Positions 18,295 through 26,416 of a stretch of 64,000 nucleotides of DNA are shown here, piece after piece. Source of the DNA: Bacteroidales bacterium (GTDB lineage: Bacteria; Bacteroidota; Bacteroidia; Bacteroidales; JAQXIO01); assembly GCA_029007825.1 (NCBI GenBank), contig JAQXIO010000044.1, positions 1 to 64,000 on the forward strand, in the 5' to 3' direction. Each line of letters begins with the position of its first letter. Within the stretch, counting starts at the first letter, position 1. The notes beneath the pieces were generated by a model. That model had not been told where the DNA came from, ran no database searches, and saw only the letters and a program-made list of their open reading frames with translations. A program made the translations under genes and the position numbers.

Positions 18295-19446
18295 ATGAAC
18301 AACAAAGCTTTTATAGAACAGACAATCAACAAGATAAAGAAGAATCTATATCTCCTGGAAGAAAAAAATGCCATAGTAGGTTTCGACGGTTTCCGTGATA
18401 ATCTGGTCCGCCCGATCAAACAACGAACGGAAAGCAAAGTAATTTACTACGATACAATTACAGAATATGCAAAACGAATCCAATCGGCCGCAGGATTAAG
18501 CGGAATGATTGAAATTCAGTCACAAGAAGTAAAGCTTGGAGGCAATGCTCCCATTATGACAAACTCACTGGGAAAAATGGGACTGAAAGAGGTTACCTGT
18601 ATCGGAGCACTCGGCTATCCTCAACCGCTGGAGGTATTTAAACGAATGCCGGGAAACTGCCGCTTACTATCTGTTTCAAATCCAGGAATGACAGATGCTT
18701 ATGAATTTTCCGACGGAAAAATAATTTGTGTAGAGCTCTCTTCTCTTCACTCTCTAAATTATGATGCTATTATAAGCCGTATCGGGAAAAATACCTTATC
18801 CCACGAATTGGAAAGAGCCAATCTAATTGCATTTGTAGACTGGGTAAATCTGACACAGGGCACCGATATATGGGATAGCATTGAAAAGAAACTACTTCCC
18901 GGCCTAAAATTACGACCGGATGTACACTTCTTTTTCGATCTGGCAGATCCCACAAAAAAAGGAATCGATGAAATACAACATATACTCAAAATCATATCCC
19001 GTTACAAGCCTTACGGAGAGGTTACACTCGGTTTGAATGAAAACGAAACCGTAAAAGTATGGCTGGCGCTGCACAACCGACCGCTTACGGAAAACGAAGC
19101 GAAAGTTTTCCATGATGAGGTGGCATCTCTGGAAGAAGCGGGAGAATATATATTCGACAAGATGGATATAGATACTCTAATCATCCATCCCACTCACAAA
19201 ATGATCGCAGTAACAAAGGAAGGTGTCTTTTCGCAAAACGGAAGAGTCGTTAAACAGCCTCTCATTTCTACAGGCGGAGGTGATAACCTCAATGCAGGTT
19301 ATTGTCTGGGACGCTTACTGAACCTTTCTGTTGAAGACTCCTTAATAACCGGAATGGCCAACTCCGGCTCATACGTAGAAAATGGAGGCAGTTCGACGCC
19401 TGAGGCATTACTGGTTTACCTCAATAAGTGGAAAGACGAACTTTAA
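18295..19446 (+). CDS. PfkB/ribokinase-family carbohydrate kinase
   Basis: ATP-dependent sugar kinase fold of 383 residues. The N-terminal half has VGFDGFRDN and KLGGNAPIMTNSLGKMGL, where the Gly-Gly-Asn stretch forms part of the substrate site. The C-terminal signature is STGGGDNLNAGYCLG; it replaces the usual DTxGAGD block, with the second-site Asp still available as base. The gene follows the beta-mannosidase with a 2-bp gap, so phosphorylation of a released hexose is the natural guess, but it is not demonstrated. An atypical insertion near 45-75 may cover the active site. Confidence 0.82.
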   Translation: MNNKAFIEQTINKIKKNLYLLEEKNAIVGFDGFRDNLVRPIKQRTESKVIYYDTITEYAKRIQSAAGLSGMIEIQSQEVKLGGNAPIMTNSLGKMGLKEVTCIGALGYPQPLEVFKRMPGNCRLLSVSNPGMTDAYEFSDGKIICVELSSLHSLNYDAIISRIGKNTLSHELERANLIAFVDWVNLTQGTDIWDSIEKKLLPGLKLRPDVHFFFDLADPTKKGIDEIQHILKIISRYKPYGEVTLGLNENETVKVWLALHNRPLTENEAKVFHDEVASLEEAGEYIFDKMDIDTLIIHPTHKMIAVTKEGVFSQNGRVVKQPLISTGGGDNLNAGYCLGRLLNLSVEDSLITGMANSGSYVENGGSSTPEALLVYLNKWKDEL

Positions 19447-19456
19447 GAATAATAAA

Positions 19457-19792
19457 ATGAATAATATTTTCAATTTATCTTCTTTTTCCGATACAGGAGA
19501 AGAACTATTCGAGACCATTCTGGAAAAAGGAGAGATTGAAAAAGGAAAAGGCCTGAAACTCGAAAGAATCCTCTCTTTCGGGAACACGACACCGGAGGGA
19601 GAATGGTATGACCAGCAATGGGATGAATGGGTAATGGTCGTTCAGGGATATGCTATCCTGGAATACGATGACGGTCAGAAAGTAACCCTTCACAGAGGGG
19701 ATTATTTTACCCTTCCGGCTCATATACGTCACCGCGTTTCTTTTACAAGCGAGGATTGCATCTGGTTAGCTCTGCATTTTACAGGTTTATAA
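19457..19792 (+). CDS. Small cupin-domain protein
   Basis: A single-domain cupin of 111 residues. I choose the ATG at 19457, 10 bp after the kinase stop; an earlier in-frame ATG at 19382 lies inside the kinase gene and adds 25 unrelated residues. The cupin core is visible as EWVMVVQGYAILEYDDGQ, LHRGDYFTLPAHIRHRV and CIWLALHF. The second-motif histidines are present in HIRHRV, while the first motif lacks the usual HxH, so metal binding is uncertain. The position suggests a role in sugar handling with the mannosidase and kinase. Confidence 0.8.
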   Translation: MNNIFNLSSFSDTGEELFETILEKGEIEKGKGLKLERILSFGNTTPEGEWYDQQWDEWVMVVQGYAILEYDDGQKVTLHRGDYFTLPAHIRHRVSFTSEDCIWLALHFTGL

Positions 19793-19856
19793 TAAATATC
19801 CCGCCACTTATCTCGTAAGAGAGCGTTTAATCTTATCGGGAATAATGCATTTTATG

Positions 19857-19864
19857 TACCTTTG
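19857..19864 (+). promoter_or_regulatory. -7 promoter element of the ABC importer operon
   Basis: TACCTTTG lies only 4 bp before the ATG at 19869, so the transcript would be leaderless or nearly so. Only 76 bp separate the cupin stop from this ATG, too short to hold a cobalamin riboswitch on the plus strand. Confidence 0.45.
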
Positions 19865-19868
19865 CCAT

Positions 19869-21014
19869 ATGAAAATAAAAGGACTTCAACATTGTGCGGC
19901 AATTATTTTTATCATCTTTCTATCATTATTTATCGGTTGTGCCAACAAAGAAAAAAATGATATAAATATAGAAGGTAAAACGGACTCACTGCACTATGCC
20001 AAAGGATTTAAAATCACACGATACGATGATTATACACATATCTCCGTAATTAATCCGTGGGATACGACACAAATATTACATGAATATATTCTTATTCCGG
20101 AAGGTCATAAGTCCGATATTCCTGCAACAGGTCAAGTGACCTTCATATCTGTTCCTCTGCAATCCGTAGCAATTCTTGGAGTCGTTCATGCAGGAATGCT
20201 GGAGCAGCTCAACGTAACCGACCGTATTACCGGAGCAGCGGATGTTCAGTATATGAATTTCCCCTTTATCCATAACGGATTAGAAAAGGGCACGATCACC
20301 GATTTAGGATCATCGTCCCAGATCAATATCGAAAAACTGATGGAATCATCTCCCGGAGCACTTTTTGTCACATCTTTTCCCAGTTCGGATTACGGAAAGT
20401 TAGAAAAAACCGGCATACCTTTCATCGAATGTGTGGAATATATGGAAAATACCCCTTTAGGCAGAGCAGAATGGATCAAGTTCATGGGGGCCTTTTTAGG
20501 TAAAAGCAGAGAAGCAGACAGCATCTATAATGAAATAGAAAAAAGCTACATCGATGCAGCTGTTACCGCACAAACAGCTCAATGCCGCCCAACTGTTTTC
20601 TCTGAAAAAAAATACGGAGGAGCTTGGAACGTTCCGGGCGGCGAAAGTTATATGGCCGTTTTTTTTCGTGATGCAGGTGCCGATTACATCTGGAAAGAAG
20701 ACGAACACACAGGGTCGCTTGCTCTTTCATTCGAAGAGGTATACACCGAAGCGGAAAATGCCGACTTCTGGATTATCAAATATTTCGATCCTCAAAAAGA
20801 TATGGTTTACAATGACATAAAAGCTGAATACGATCCATACTCTTTGTTCGGTGCCTGGCAAAAAAAACATATCGTAGGTTGCAATACAGCAAATGTTCCG
20901 TACTATGAAAGAGGAACTATGCAACCGCATATTATCTTAAAAGATTTTATAAAAATCTTCCATCCCGAATTATTACCCGAATATCAAACCGTCTATTTCA
21001 AACCGTTACCATGA
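19869..21014 (+). CDS. ABC importer substrate-binding lipoprotein (BtuF/FecB-like)
   Basis: Periplasmic binding protein of the TroA/BtuF superfamily, for cobalamin or ferric chelates. I start at the ATG at 19869; the upstream ATG at 19845 would precede the promoter motif. Residues 1-24 form a lipoprotein signal with lipobox FIGC. Two lobes joined by a long helix are expected; SVAILGVVHAGMLEQLNVTDRITGAAD and ALFVTSFPSSDYGKLEKTGIPFIE are typical first-lobe segments. It is followed by a permease (4-bp overlap) and an ATPase. The convergent cobalamin riboswitch 2.3 kb downstream favours B12 over siderophore, but the family alone cannot decide. Confidence 0.88.
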   Translation: MKIKGLQHCAAIIFIIFLSLFIGCANKEKNDINIEGKTDSLHYAKGFKITRYDDYTHISVINPWDTTQILHEYILIPEGHKSDIPATGQVTFISVPLQSVAILGVVHAGMLEQLNVTDRITGAADVQYMNFPFIHNGLEKGTITDLGSSSQINIEKLMESSPGALFVTSFPSSDYGKLEKTGIPFIECVEYMENTPLGRAEWIKFMGAFLGKSREADSIYNEIEKSYIDAAVTAQTAQCRPTVFSEKKYGGAWNVPGGESYMAVFFRDAGADYIWKEDEHTGSLALSFEEVYTEAENADFWIIKYFDPQKDMVYNDIKAEYDPYSLFGAWQKKHIVGCNTANVPYYERGTMQPHIILKDFIKIFHPELLPEYQTVYFKPLP

Positions 21015-22054
21015 GTATGAGAGTCTCAACCAATGTATTGATATTGTCGCTTCTCCTGCTAATGGCTTCACTATTTATGTTTTCACTCATCAGGGGAAGT
21101 GTCGATATTCCTCTGAAAAGCATAATAAATATTCTATCGGGCAATGAAACCGAAAAAAACAGCTGGACCAATATTATCTGGCAAACACGTCTGCCTCAGG
21201 CAGTGACAGCGATGCTCTGCGGTGCAGCTTTGGCTGTATGCGGATTGATGCTGCAAACTCTATTCAGAAATCCACTGGCAGGCCCTTCGATTCTGGGCAT
21301 CAGCGACGGAGCCAATCTTGGCGTTGCCCTGGTTATGATGGGGGGAGCTGCAGTTATGGGTAAACTGAGCATGCTGAATATAACAGGTAACCTGCTGATC
21401 ATCGGTGGGGCATTTATAGGTGCAAGTTTTGTTCTTGCAATCATTATCTGGTTTTCTTCAAAAATAAAAAATGCCGTTATGTTACTGATTATAGGCATGA
21501 TGGTCGGATATATCGCCTCGTCTGTTATTTCGATATTAAATTATTACGCTTCTCCCGACCGTGTTCATGCCTTCGTGATGTGGGGAATGGGTGATTTCTC
21601 AAGCGTTACACTCCGACAACTCCCTCTATTTTCAGCTCTTATGCTTCCGGCTCTTTTATTTTCGGTTTTACTGATAAAACCACTCAACGCATTACTTCTG
21701 GGAGAACAATATGCAACCAACCTCGGGATAAAAATTAAAAACCTAAGAATTATAATATTAATCTGCACCGGACTCTTAACCGCAGTAGCAACAGCCTATT
21801 GCGGCCCAATATCTTTTATCGGGCTTGCAGTACCACACGTAGCCCGGCTGATGATCAAGACATCCAACTTCAAACGGTTACTACCCGTTACTTTATTAAC
21901 AGGTGCAAACATAGCTCTGTTATGTAATCAACTTACCATTCTCCCCGGGGGAAATGGCATACTGTTGCCACTCAACGCCATAACACCTCTATTCGGTGCT
22001 CCCATTATTCTATATGTTATATTGAGCCGCCGCCAACAAAATTATTTCGAATGA
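21011..22054 (+). CDS. FecCD/BtuC-family ABC permease
   Basis: Inner-membrane channel subunit of the importer, 347 residues with about ten hydrophobic helices. Family motifs include WQTRLPQAVTAMLCGAALAVCG, LFRNPLAGPSILGISDGANLG, and CGPISFIGLAVPHVARLM, which forms the coupling region contacting the ATPase. Its start overlaps the binding-protein stop by 4 bp. A second ATG at 21017 is a possible alternative start. One protein likely forms a homodimer. Confidence 0.93.
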   Translation: MSMRVSTNVLILSLLLLMASLFMFSLIRGSVDIPLKSIINILSGNETEKNSWTNIIWQTRLPQAVTAMLCGAALAVCGLMLQTLFRNPLAGPSILGISDGANLGVALVMMGGAAVMGKLSMLNITGNLLIIGGAFIGASFVLAIIIWFSSKIKNAVMLLIIGMMVGYIASSVISILNYYASPDRVHAFVMWGMGDFSSVTLRQLPLFSALMLPALLFSVLLIKPLNALLLGEQYATNLGIKIKNLRIIILICTGLLTAVATAYCGPISFIGLAVPHVARLMIKTSNFKRLLPVTLLTGANIALLCNQLTILPGGNGILLPLNAITPLFGAPIILYVILSRRQQNYFE

Positions 22055-22055
22055 T

Positions 22056-23063
22056 ATGGAACAACCGGCCATCGAGACATATAATTTATCTATAGGATAT
22101 TCCTCCAAACAAAACGAAACACTGCTCAACAGTAATCTGGAACTATCGCTTTATCCGGGAGAGGTGACGGCTTTACTCGGTATCAATGGAGCCGGAAAAT
22201 CTACTTTGTTACGTACGATAGCAGGATTTCTTCCTCCATTAAAGGGAGAAATCCGTATAATGGGACGCAACCGAATTTCTATACCGGTCAAAGAACTTTC
22301 GAGATCAATAGGAATCGTCCTTACAGATAAATCTACAATAGGCACACTAAAAGTTTTCGATCTTGTTTCTTTGGGCAGGCATCCGTATACCGACTTTTTC
22401 GGACGGCTTCGGACAAAAGATTACCAAATAATTAATGAAGCAATGCAGCGTACTGGAATTGAGCATAAAGCCGAAAGCTACGTAGGAGAATTGAGCGATG
22501 GAGAACGCCAAAAAGCTATGATCGCAAAAGCTCTGGCACAAGAATGCCCTATAATCCTGTTAGACGAACCCACAGCATTTCTGGATGTTACCAGCCGCAT
22601 AGAGCTAATGCTTTTATTACGAGAACTGGCAACTTCCGAAAACAAAAGCATTCTTCTGTCGACTCACGATATAGAACTGGCTCTCACTCTGTCCGATCAA
22701 CTCTGGCTTTTAAAAAAGCATGAAGGGATTAAATGCGGTACGCCCGAGGATTTGGTGCTGGACAATACTATAGCTTCTTATTTTGCAAAAGAGTCTATCT
22801 GTTTCGATGTACTGACAGGAAGATTAAATTATGTACCGGAAGGCAGACTCGATGTTTTTATCGAAAGCGAAGGAGCCAAAGCTTTTTGGCTGGCCAATGC
22901 GGTAAAAAGATGCGGATTAAAGCCTGTCGGCAGTCCGTCAGATACTGCCATTCGTATCAAATGGACGGCCGAAGATACATTAATCACCTTGCAGTTCCCG
23001 AACGGAAAAAAACAGACAATTTCCACCGTCGGCGAACTAACAAGAATGATTAAACACTTCTAA
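22056..23063 (+). CDS. ABC importer ATP-binding subunit (BtuD/FecE-like) with C-terminal extension
   Basis: ATPase that powers the importer. Walker A GINGAGKSTLL (about 42-52), signature LSDGERQKAMIAKAL, Walker B IILLDEPTAFLD and the switch histidine in LLSTHDIELAL are all intact. Residues from about 250 to 335 form an extra domain beyond the standard ATPase, with strands such as LDVFIESEG and AIRIKWTAEDTLITLQFP; it is probably regulatory. The start lies 1 bp past the permease stop. The 3' end faces a minus-strand riboswitch RNA that would read into this gene in antisense. Confidence 0.93.
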   Translation: MEQPAIETYNLSIGYSSKQNETLLNSNLELSLYPGEVTALLGINGAGKSTLLRTIAGFLPPLKGEIRIMGRNRISIPVKELSRSIGIVLTDKSTIGTLKVFDLVSLGRHPYTDFFGRLRTKDYQIINEAMQRTGIEHKAESYVGELSDGERQKAMIAKALAQECPIILLDEPTAFLDVTSRIELMLLLRELATSENKSILLSTHDIELALTLSDQLWLLKKHEGIKCGTPEDLVLDNTIASYFAKESICFDVLTGRLNYVPEGRLDVFIESEGAKAFWLANAVKRCGLKPVGSPSDTAIRIKWTAEDTLITLQFPNGKKQTISTVGELTRMIKHF

Positions 23064-23084
23064 CTACAACAGAAGCATATTTGG

Positions 23085-23104
23085 CAGAACCTCTGTTCTT
23101 TTAA
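23085..23104 (+). terminator. Weak terminator after the ABC importer operon
   Basis: AGAAC-CTCT-GTTCT, a 5-bp stem followed by TTTT, lies 22 bp after the ATPase stop. The stem is short, so read-through is possible. Confidence 0.4.
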
Positions 23105-23149
23105 AACGACCTGCACAATAATCCTTTATCGTACGGTTGCTATATTCAA

Positions 23150-23254
23150 TTAATTTAAAAGTCCGTAAAGAAAAAATGACTTTAAACACGTTGCAAAACA
23201 TCTTTCGTCTTTAACGAACAAAGACAAAACAACAATAAAACAAGTGACAAACAT
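23150..23254 (-). CDS. Possible 34-residue ORF behind the orphan cobalamin riboswitch
   Basis: This is the longest ATG-initiated frame I found on the minus strand between the riboswitch and the importer gene. ATG is at 23254 and TAA at 23150, 58 bp past the riboswitch. The product would be rather hydrophobic (FVTCFIVVLSLF) with several cysteines and no recognisable motif. No ribosome-binding site stands out. It is probably chance, but it is listed because it is the best coding candidate for that transcript. Confidence 0.15.
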   Translation of the reverse strand: MFVTCFIVVLSLFVKDERCFATCLKSFFLYGLLN

Positions 23255-23312
23255 GTATCAAACGTTCCAAGCCCTATCCCACGAAAGCTCTTAAAACTAA
23301 TTTTCTTAATCC

Positions 23313-23476
23313 GGCAGGTCTTCTGACTTACTCCAAACATTTTGCGCCTTCCCGCGTTTTACTCGCAGTGGCAAAGTATGCAAAAGTCTTCAAGGAGCAT
23401 ACAGCAGCGGGACTGTTCAGGACTCACACCTGATTCCCTCTTTGTCGCAGCACATGAACATGTAGCGCGAACCGAA
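23313..23476 (-). ncRNA. Cobalamin riboswitch, orphan and antisense to the ABC importer
   Basis: Read on the minus strand, this holds the complete conserved core: GAGGGAATCAGGTG, the CAGTCCCGCTGCTGT block, GCCACTG, CGCGGGAAGG, and the exact B12 box AGTCAGAAGACCTGCC at the 3' end. It is therefore an adenosyl- or methyl-cobalamin-responsive leader by family knowledge. Its own promoter lies immediately upstream (23484-23515). No normal gene follows on the minus strand: after about 250 bp the transcript would enter the importer ATPase gene in antisense. It is nearly identical in core to the riboswitch at 41781-41935. Confidence 0.9.
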
Positions 23477-23483
23477 TACATCA

Positions 23484-23515
23484 CAAAGATAAGTTCTTTT
23501 TTAAGATATCAAAAA
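23484..23515 (-). promoter_or_regulatory. Promoter of the orphan cobalamin riboswitch
   Basis: On the minus strand, TTTTTG (23515-23510), an 18-bp spacer and TATCTTTG (23491-23484) match the Bacteroidetes -33/-7 pattern in sequence and spacing. Transcription would begin just before the riboswitch. Confidence 0.65.
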
Positions 23516-23523
23516 GATTGTCG

Positions 23524-23531
23524 TAACTTTG
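23524..23531 (+). promoter_or_regulatory. -7 promoter element of the GroES-like gene
   Basis: TAACTTTG lies 20 bp before the ATG at 23552. It is divergent from the riboswitch promoter. Confidence 0.5.
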
Positions 23532-23551
23532 TAACCATTAAATATTTTAAT

Positions 23552-23935
23552 ATGCAACTCACTATAAATCCTAAAGAAGCTGACAAATTTTTGATGGTCG
23601 GAGACAAAGTTCTTATCAAACCCAAGAATCCGCAAAGCAAAACAAAATCAGGGCTTTACCTTCCTCCTACGGTTCAACAGGGCGAAAAAATTCAAAGCGG
23701 TTACATCATTAAAGTAGGACCCGGATATGCATTACCCAACCAAATGCAGGAAGACGAAGAATGGAAAAAGAAAAAAGAAGACATCCACTATCTTCCTTTA
23801 CAGGCACATGAAGGCGATCTTGCTGTTTTCTTACAGAATTCGGCTTATGAAATCTCATTCGATGACGAACCTTACCTCATTGTTCCTCATACTGCTATTT
23901 TAATGTTGATCCGGGACGAGGGTTTATTCGAATAA
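23552..23935 (+). CDS. GroES-like (Cpn10-fold) protein
   Basis: A 127-residue protein with a Cpn10 beta-barrel pattern: DKVLIKPKNPQSKTKSGLYLPPT, then GYIIKVGPGY and LAVFLQNSAYEISFDDEPYLIV. I use the ATG at 23552, because the long in-frame extension from 23342 would run through the riboswitch region and the promoter at 23524. It has an acidic/lysine-rich insertion near 63-80 (QMQEDEEWKKKKEDIHY) that replaces the ordinary mobile-loop region, and no groEL gene follows. It is probably a GroES paralogue with a different role. Confidence 0.82.
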   Translation: MQLTINPKEADKFLMVGDKVLIKPKNPQSKTKSGLYLPPTVQQGEKIQSGYIIKVGPGYALPNQMQEDEEWKKKKEDIHYLPLQAHEGDLAVFLQNSAYEISFDDEPYLIVPHTAILMLIRDEGLFE

Positions 23936-23956
23936 CACAACAGTCAAAAACCATCA

Positions 23957-23988
23957 TTTGTAAAATAGTGTTTTTTAGAGTATCTTTG
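23957..23988 (+). promoter_or_regulatory. Promoter of the NfnAB operon
   Basis: TTTG (23957-23960), a 20-bp spacer and TATCTTTG (23981-23988) form a good -33/-7 pair. The ATG at 24041 follows after about 50 bp. Confidence 0.6.
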
Positions 23989-24040
23989 CAAACGTTATAG
24001 CAGAATCTCTAAATTAACAAATACCAATCATCACATAATA

Positions 24041-24844
24041 ATGAATAAAATTGTAGGAAAAGAGCTCTTCTCCGAAAATGTTGTAAAACTTGAAGTAGAA
24101 GCTCCATTAATTGCGAAATCAAGAAAAGCCGGCCATTTCGTAATTGTAAAATGTGGAGCAAAAGGAGAACGCATACCTCTTACCATTGCATCAGCAGATA
24201 CCCAGAAAGGTACCATTACTTTAGTTATCCAAAGAGTAGGCGTTTCATCCCGTAAAATCTGTGACCTTAACGTAGGTGACGAAATCACCGATCTTGTAGG
24301 TCCTCTCGGAAAAGCAACTCATATAGAAAAAGTCGGAACCGTTGTCTGCGCCGGAGGCGGTGTAGGTGTAGCTCCGTTGTTACCTATCGTAGAAGCCTTT
24401 AAGAAAGCAGGAAACCGTGTTGTTACGGTATTGGCTGCCAGAAATAAAGATTTGATTATTCTGGAAAAACAAATGCGAGAACACTCCGATGAAGTCATTA
24501 TAAAAACGGATGACGGTTCATACGGCTCCAAAGGTCTGATCACTGAGGGAATCGAAAGCGTCATTAATCGTGAAAAAGTCGATCTTTGCGTAACGATCGG
24601 GCCTGCTATAATGATGAAATTTGTCTCTTTGCTTACGAAAAAATATAACATTCCTACAGTAGCATCACTCAATACAATCATGGTGGATGGTACGGGAATG
24701 TGCGGTGCCTGCCGGATCACAGTCGACGGAAAAACAAAGTTTGTCTGTGTCGATGGTCCTGAATTCGATGCACATCAGGTTAATTTCGACGAATTGCTTA
24801 TGCGTCTGGGCTCTTATAAAGAGGTAGAACCCCAAAACCGCTAA
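24041..24844 (+). CDS. NfnA-like sulfide/dihydroorotate dehydrogenase-type FAD/NAD-binding subunit
   Basis: Small subunit of an NADH-dependent ferredoxin:NADP+ oxidoreductase (NfnAB). A ferredoxin-reductase FAD domain covers about 1-95 (RIPLTIAS, the flavin-binding RxPLT/S motif), and an NAD domain about 100-210 (VVCAGGGVGVAPLLPIVEAF). A C-terminal [2Fe-2S] segment contains GTGMCGACRITVDG and FVCVDGP, giving three cysteines in the spacing known for NfnA, where an Asp is the fourth ligand. It lies 27 bp before the large subunit. The pair couples NADH, NADPH and ferredoxin pools in anaerobes. Confidence 0.9.
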   Translation: MNKIVGKELFSENVVKLEVEAPLIAKSRKAGHFVIVKCGAKGERIPLTIASADTQKGTITLVIQRVGVSSRKICDLNVGDEITDLVGPLGKATHIEKVGTVVCAGGGVGVAPLLPIVEAFKKAGNRVVTVLAARNKDLIILEKQMREHSDEVIIKTDDGSYGSKGLITEGIESVINREKVDLCVTIGPAIMMKFVSLLTKKYNIPTVASLNTIMVDGTGMCGACRITVDGKTKFVCVDGPEFDAHQVNFDELLMRLGSYKEVEPQNR

Positions 24845-24871
24845 TCTCTCATCTCAACCGACTGAAACAAA

Positions 24872-26344
24872 ATGAACAAAGAAGAATATCTGGCAGCTCA
24901 ACGAAACGAAGCATGGCGGGAAGCTGTCCGTAAAAGCAAAAAAAATAAAGAACGTACCGATATTCCACGCGTACGCATGAATGAACTGGATCCGGATTAC
25001 CGCAGCCGAAACAAAGAAGAGGTGAATACCGGGCTCACAGCAGAACAGGCTGTAATCGAAGCTCAGCGTTGCCTTGACTGCCCTACCCCTACCTGCATCA
25101 CAGGTTGCCCTGTAGAGGTCAACATTCCTAAATTTATAAAAAACATCGAACGCGGCGAATTTCTGGAAGCAGCTAAAGCTTTGAAAGAAACCAGTGCTCT
25201 GCCGGCTGTATGCGGCCGGGTATGTCCTCAGGAAAAACAGTGCGAAAGTAAATGTTTCTACACTCAAAAATTAGGAAAAGAGGCCGTAGCAATCGGTTAT
25301 CTCGAACGTTTTGCAGCCGACTACGAGCGTGAAAGCGGAAACATATCCATCCCGGAAATAAAAGCTAAAAATGGCAGAAAAATAGCTGTGGTAGGTTCTG
25401 GTCCCGCCGGACTCTCTTTTTCGGGCGATATGGCTAAATACGGATACGATGTCACGGTATTTGAAGCTTTACATGAAATCGGAGGTGTATTAAAATACGG
25501 AATACCTGAATTCCGTTTACCGAACAACATTGTCGACGTAGAGATCAACAACCTGAAAAAAATGGGTGTGAATTTTATCACAAACTGTATTGTAGGCAAA
25601 ACGATTTCCTATGAAGATTTGCAGGATGAAGGTTTCGAAGGTATATTCGTAGCCAGTGGCGCAGGACTTCCTAATTTCATGAATATTAAAGGAGAAAATC
25701 TGATCGGTGTAATGTCATCTAATGAGTATCTGACGCGTGTAAACCTTATGGATGCAGCAAATCCCGAATCCGACACTCCGATTTTATCGGGCAAAAGCGT
25801 TGCCGTTATTGGCGGCGGGAACACCGCAATGGATTCTGTCCGTACGGCCAAACGTCTTGGTGCCGAACGTGCCATGATTATCTACCGCCGTTCCGAAGAA
25901 GAGATGCCGGCACGTTTGGAAGAGATCAAACATGCCAAAGAAGAGGGTGTAGAGTTTATGACTTTATGTAATCCGATCGAATATACTGGTAATGAGCGCG
26001 GACGGGTAACAAAGATGTGCGTGCAAAAAATGCAGTTAGGCGAAGCCGATGCATCAGGAAGAAGAAGACCTGTTCCCATTGAGGGAGCAACGGAGGAGGT
26101 ATCCGTCGATCTTGTTATCGTAAGTGTCGGAGTTTCTCCCAATCCTCTGATACCAAGTGCTTTTAAAGGTCTTGAAATCAGTAAATGGGGTACAATTATT
26201 GTAAATCAGGAGACGATGCAATCGGCTCTTAACAATGTTTATGCCGGAGGAGATATCGTTCGTGGCGGTGCTACCGTTATTCTTGCAATGGGTGACGGAC
26301 GTAAGGCGGCCGCTGCCATGCATGAATATTTAAACCAGAAATAA
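24872..26344 (+). CDS. NfnB-like / glutamate synthase small-chain homologue
   Basis: Large subunit of NfnAB, 490 residues, usually annotated GltA or NADPH-dependent glutamate synthase. The N-terminal cysteine clusters CLDCPTPTCITGCP and CGRVCPQEKQCESKC bind two [4Fe-4S] clusters. The FAD-binding motif is VVGSGPAGLSFSGDMA (about 172-187) and the NADPH site VIGGGNTAMDSVRTAKRLGA (about 310-329). The C-terminal VYAGGDIVRGGATVILAMGDGRKAA closes the FAD site. No glutamate synthase large subunit is nearby and NfnA is directly upstream, so bifurcating transhydrogenase is the better reading. Confidence 0.9.
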   Translation: MNKEEYLAAQRNEAWREAVRKSKKNKERTDIPRVRMNELDPDYRSRNKEEVNTGLTAEQAVIEAQRCLDCPTPTCITGCPVEVNIPKFIKNIERGEFLEAAKALKETSALPAVCGRVCPQEKQCESKCFYTQKLGKEAVAIGYLERFAADYERESGNISIPEIKAKNGRKIAVVGSGPAGLSFSGDMAKYGYDVTVFEALHEIGGVLKYGIPEFRLPNNIVDVEINNLKKMGVNFITNCIVGKTISYEDLQDEGFEGIFVASGAGLPNFMNIKGENLIGVMSSNEYLTRVNLMDAANPESDTPILSGKSVAVIGGGNTAMDSVRTAKRLGAERAMIIYRRSEEEMPARLEEIKHAKEEGVEFMTLCNPIEYTGNERGRVTKMCVQKMQLGEADASGRRRPVPIEGATEEVSVDLVIVSVGVSPNPLIPSAFKGLEISKWGTIIVNQETMQSALNNVYAGGDIVRGGATVILAMGDGRKAAAAMHEYLNQK

Positions 26345-26365
26345 ACGGAATCACAGATAACCGAA

Positions 26366-26404
26366 GAGCGGATAATCTCCTGAGGTTATTCGCTCTCATT
26401 TTTT
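26366..26404 (+). terminator. Terminator after NfnB
   Basis: A 10-bp stem (GAGCGGATAA / TTATTCGCTC, one G-U pair), a 10-nt loop and a T-run lie 21 bp past the stop. Confidence 0.75.
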
Positions 26405-26416
26405 AGCAATAGCCGT

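Noticed and set aside
19382-19456. Longer N-terminus of the cupin protein
   Set aside because: It would start inside the kinase gene in another frame and adds residues unlike a cupin; the ATG at 19457 fits the operon spacing.
19800-19868. Riboswitch control of the importer operon from its own leader
   Set aside because: Only 76 bp separate the cupin stop and the importer ATG and no B12 box is present on the plus strand.
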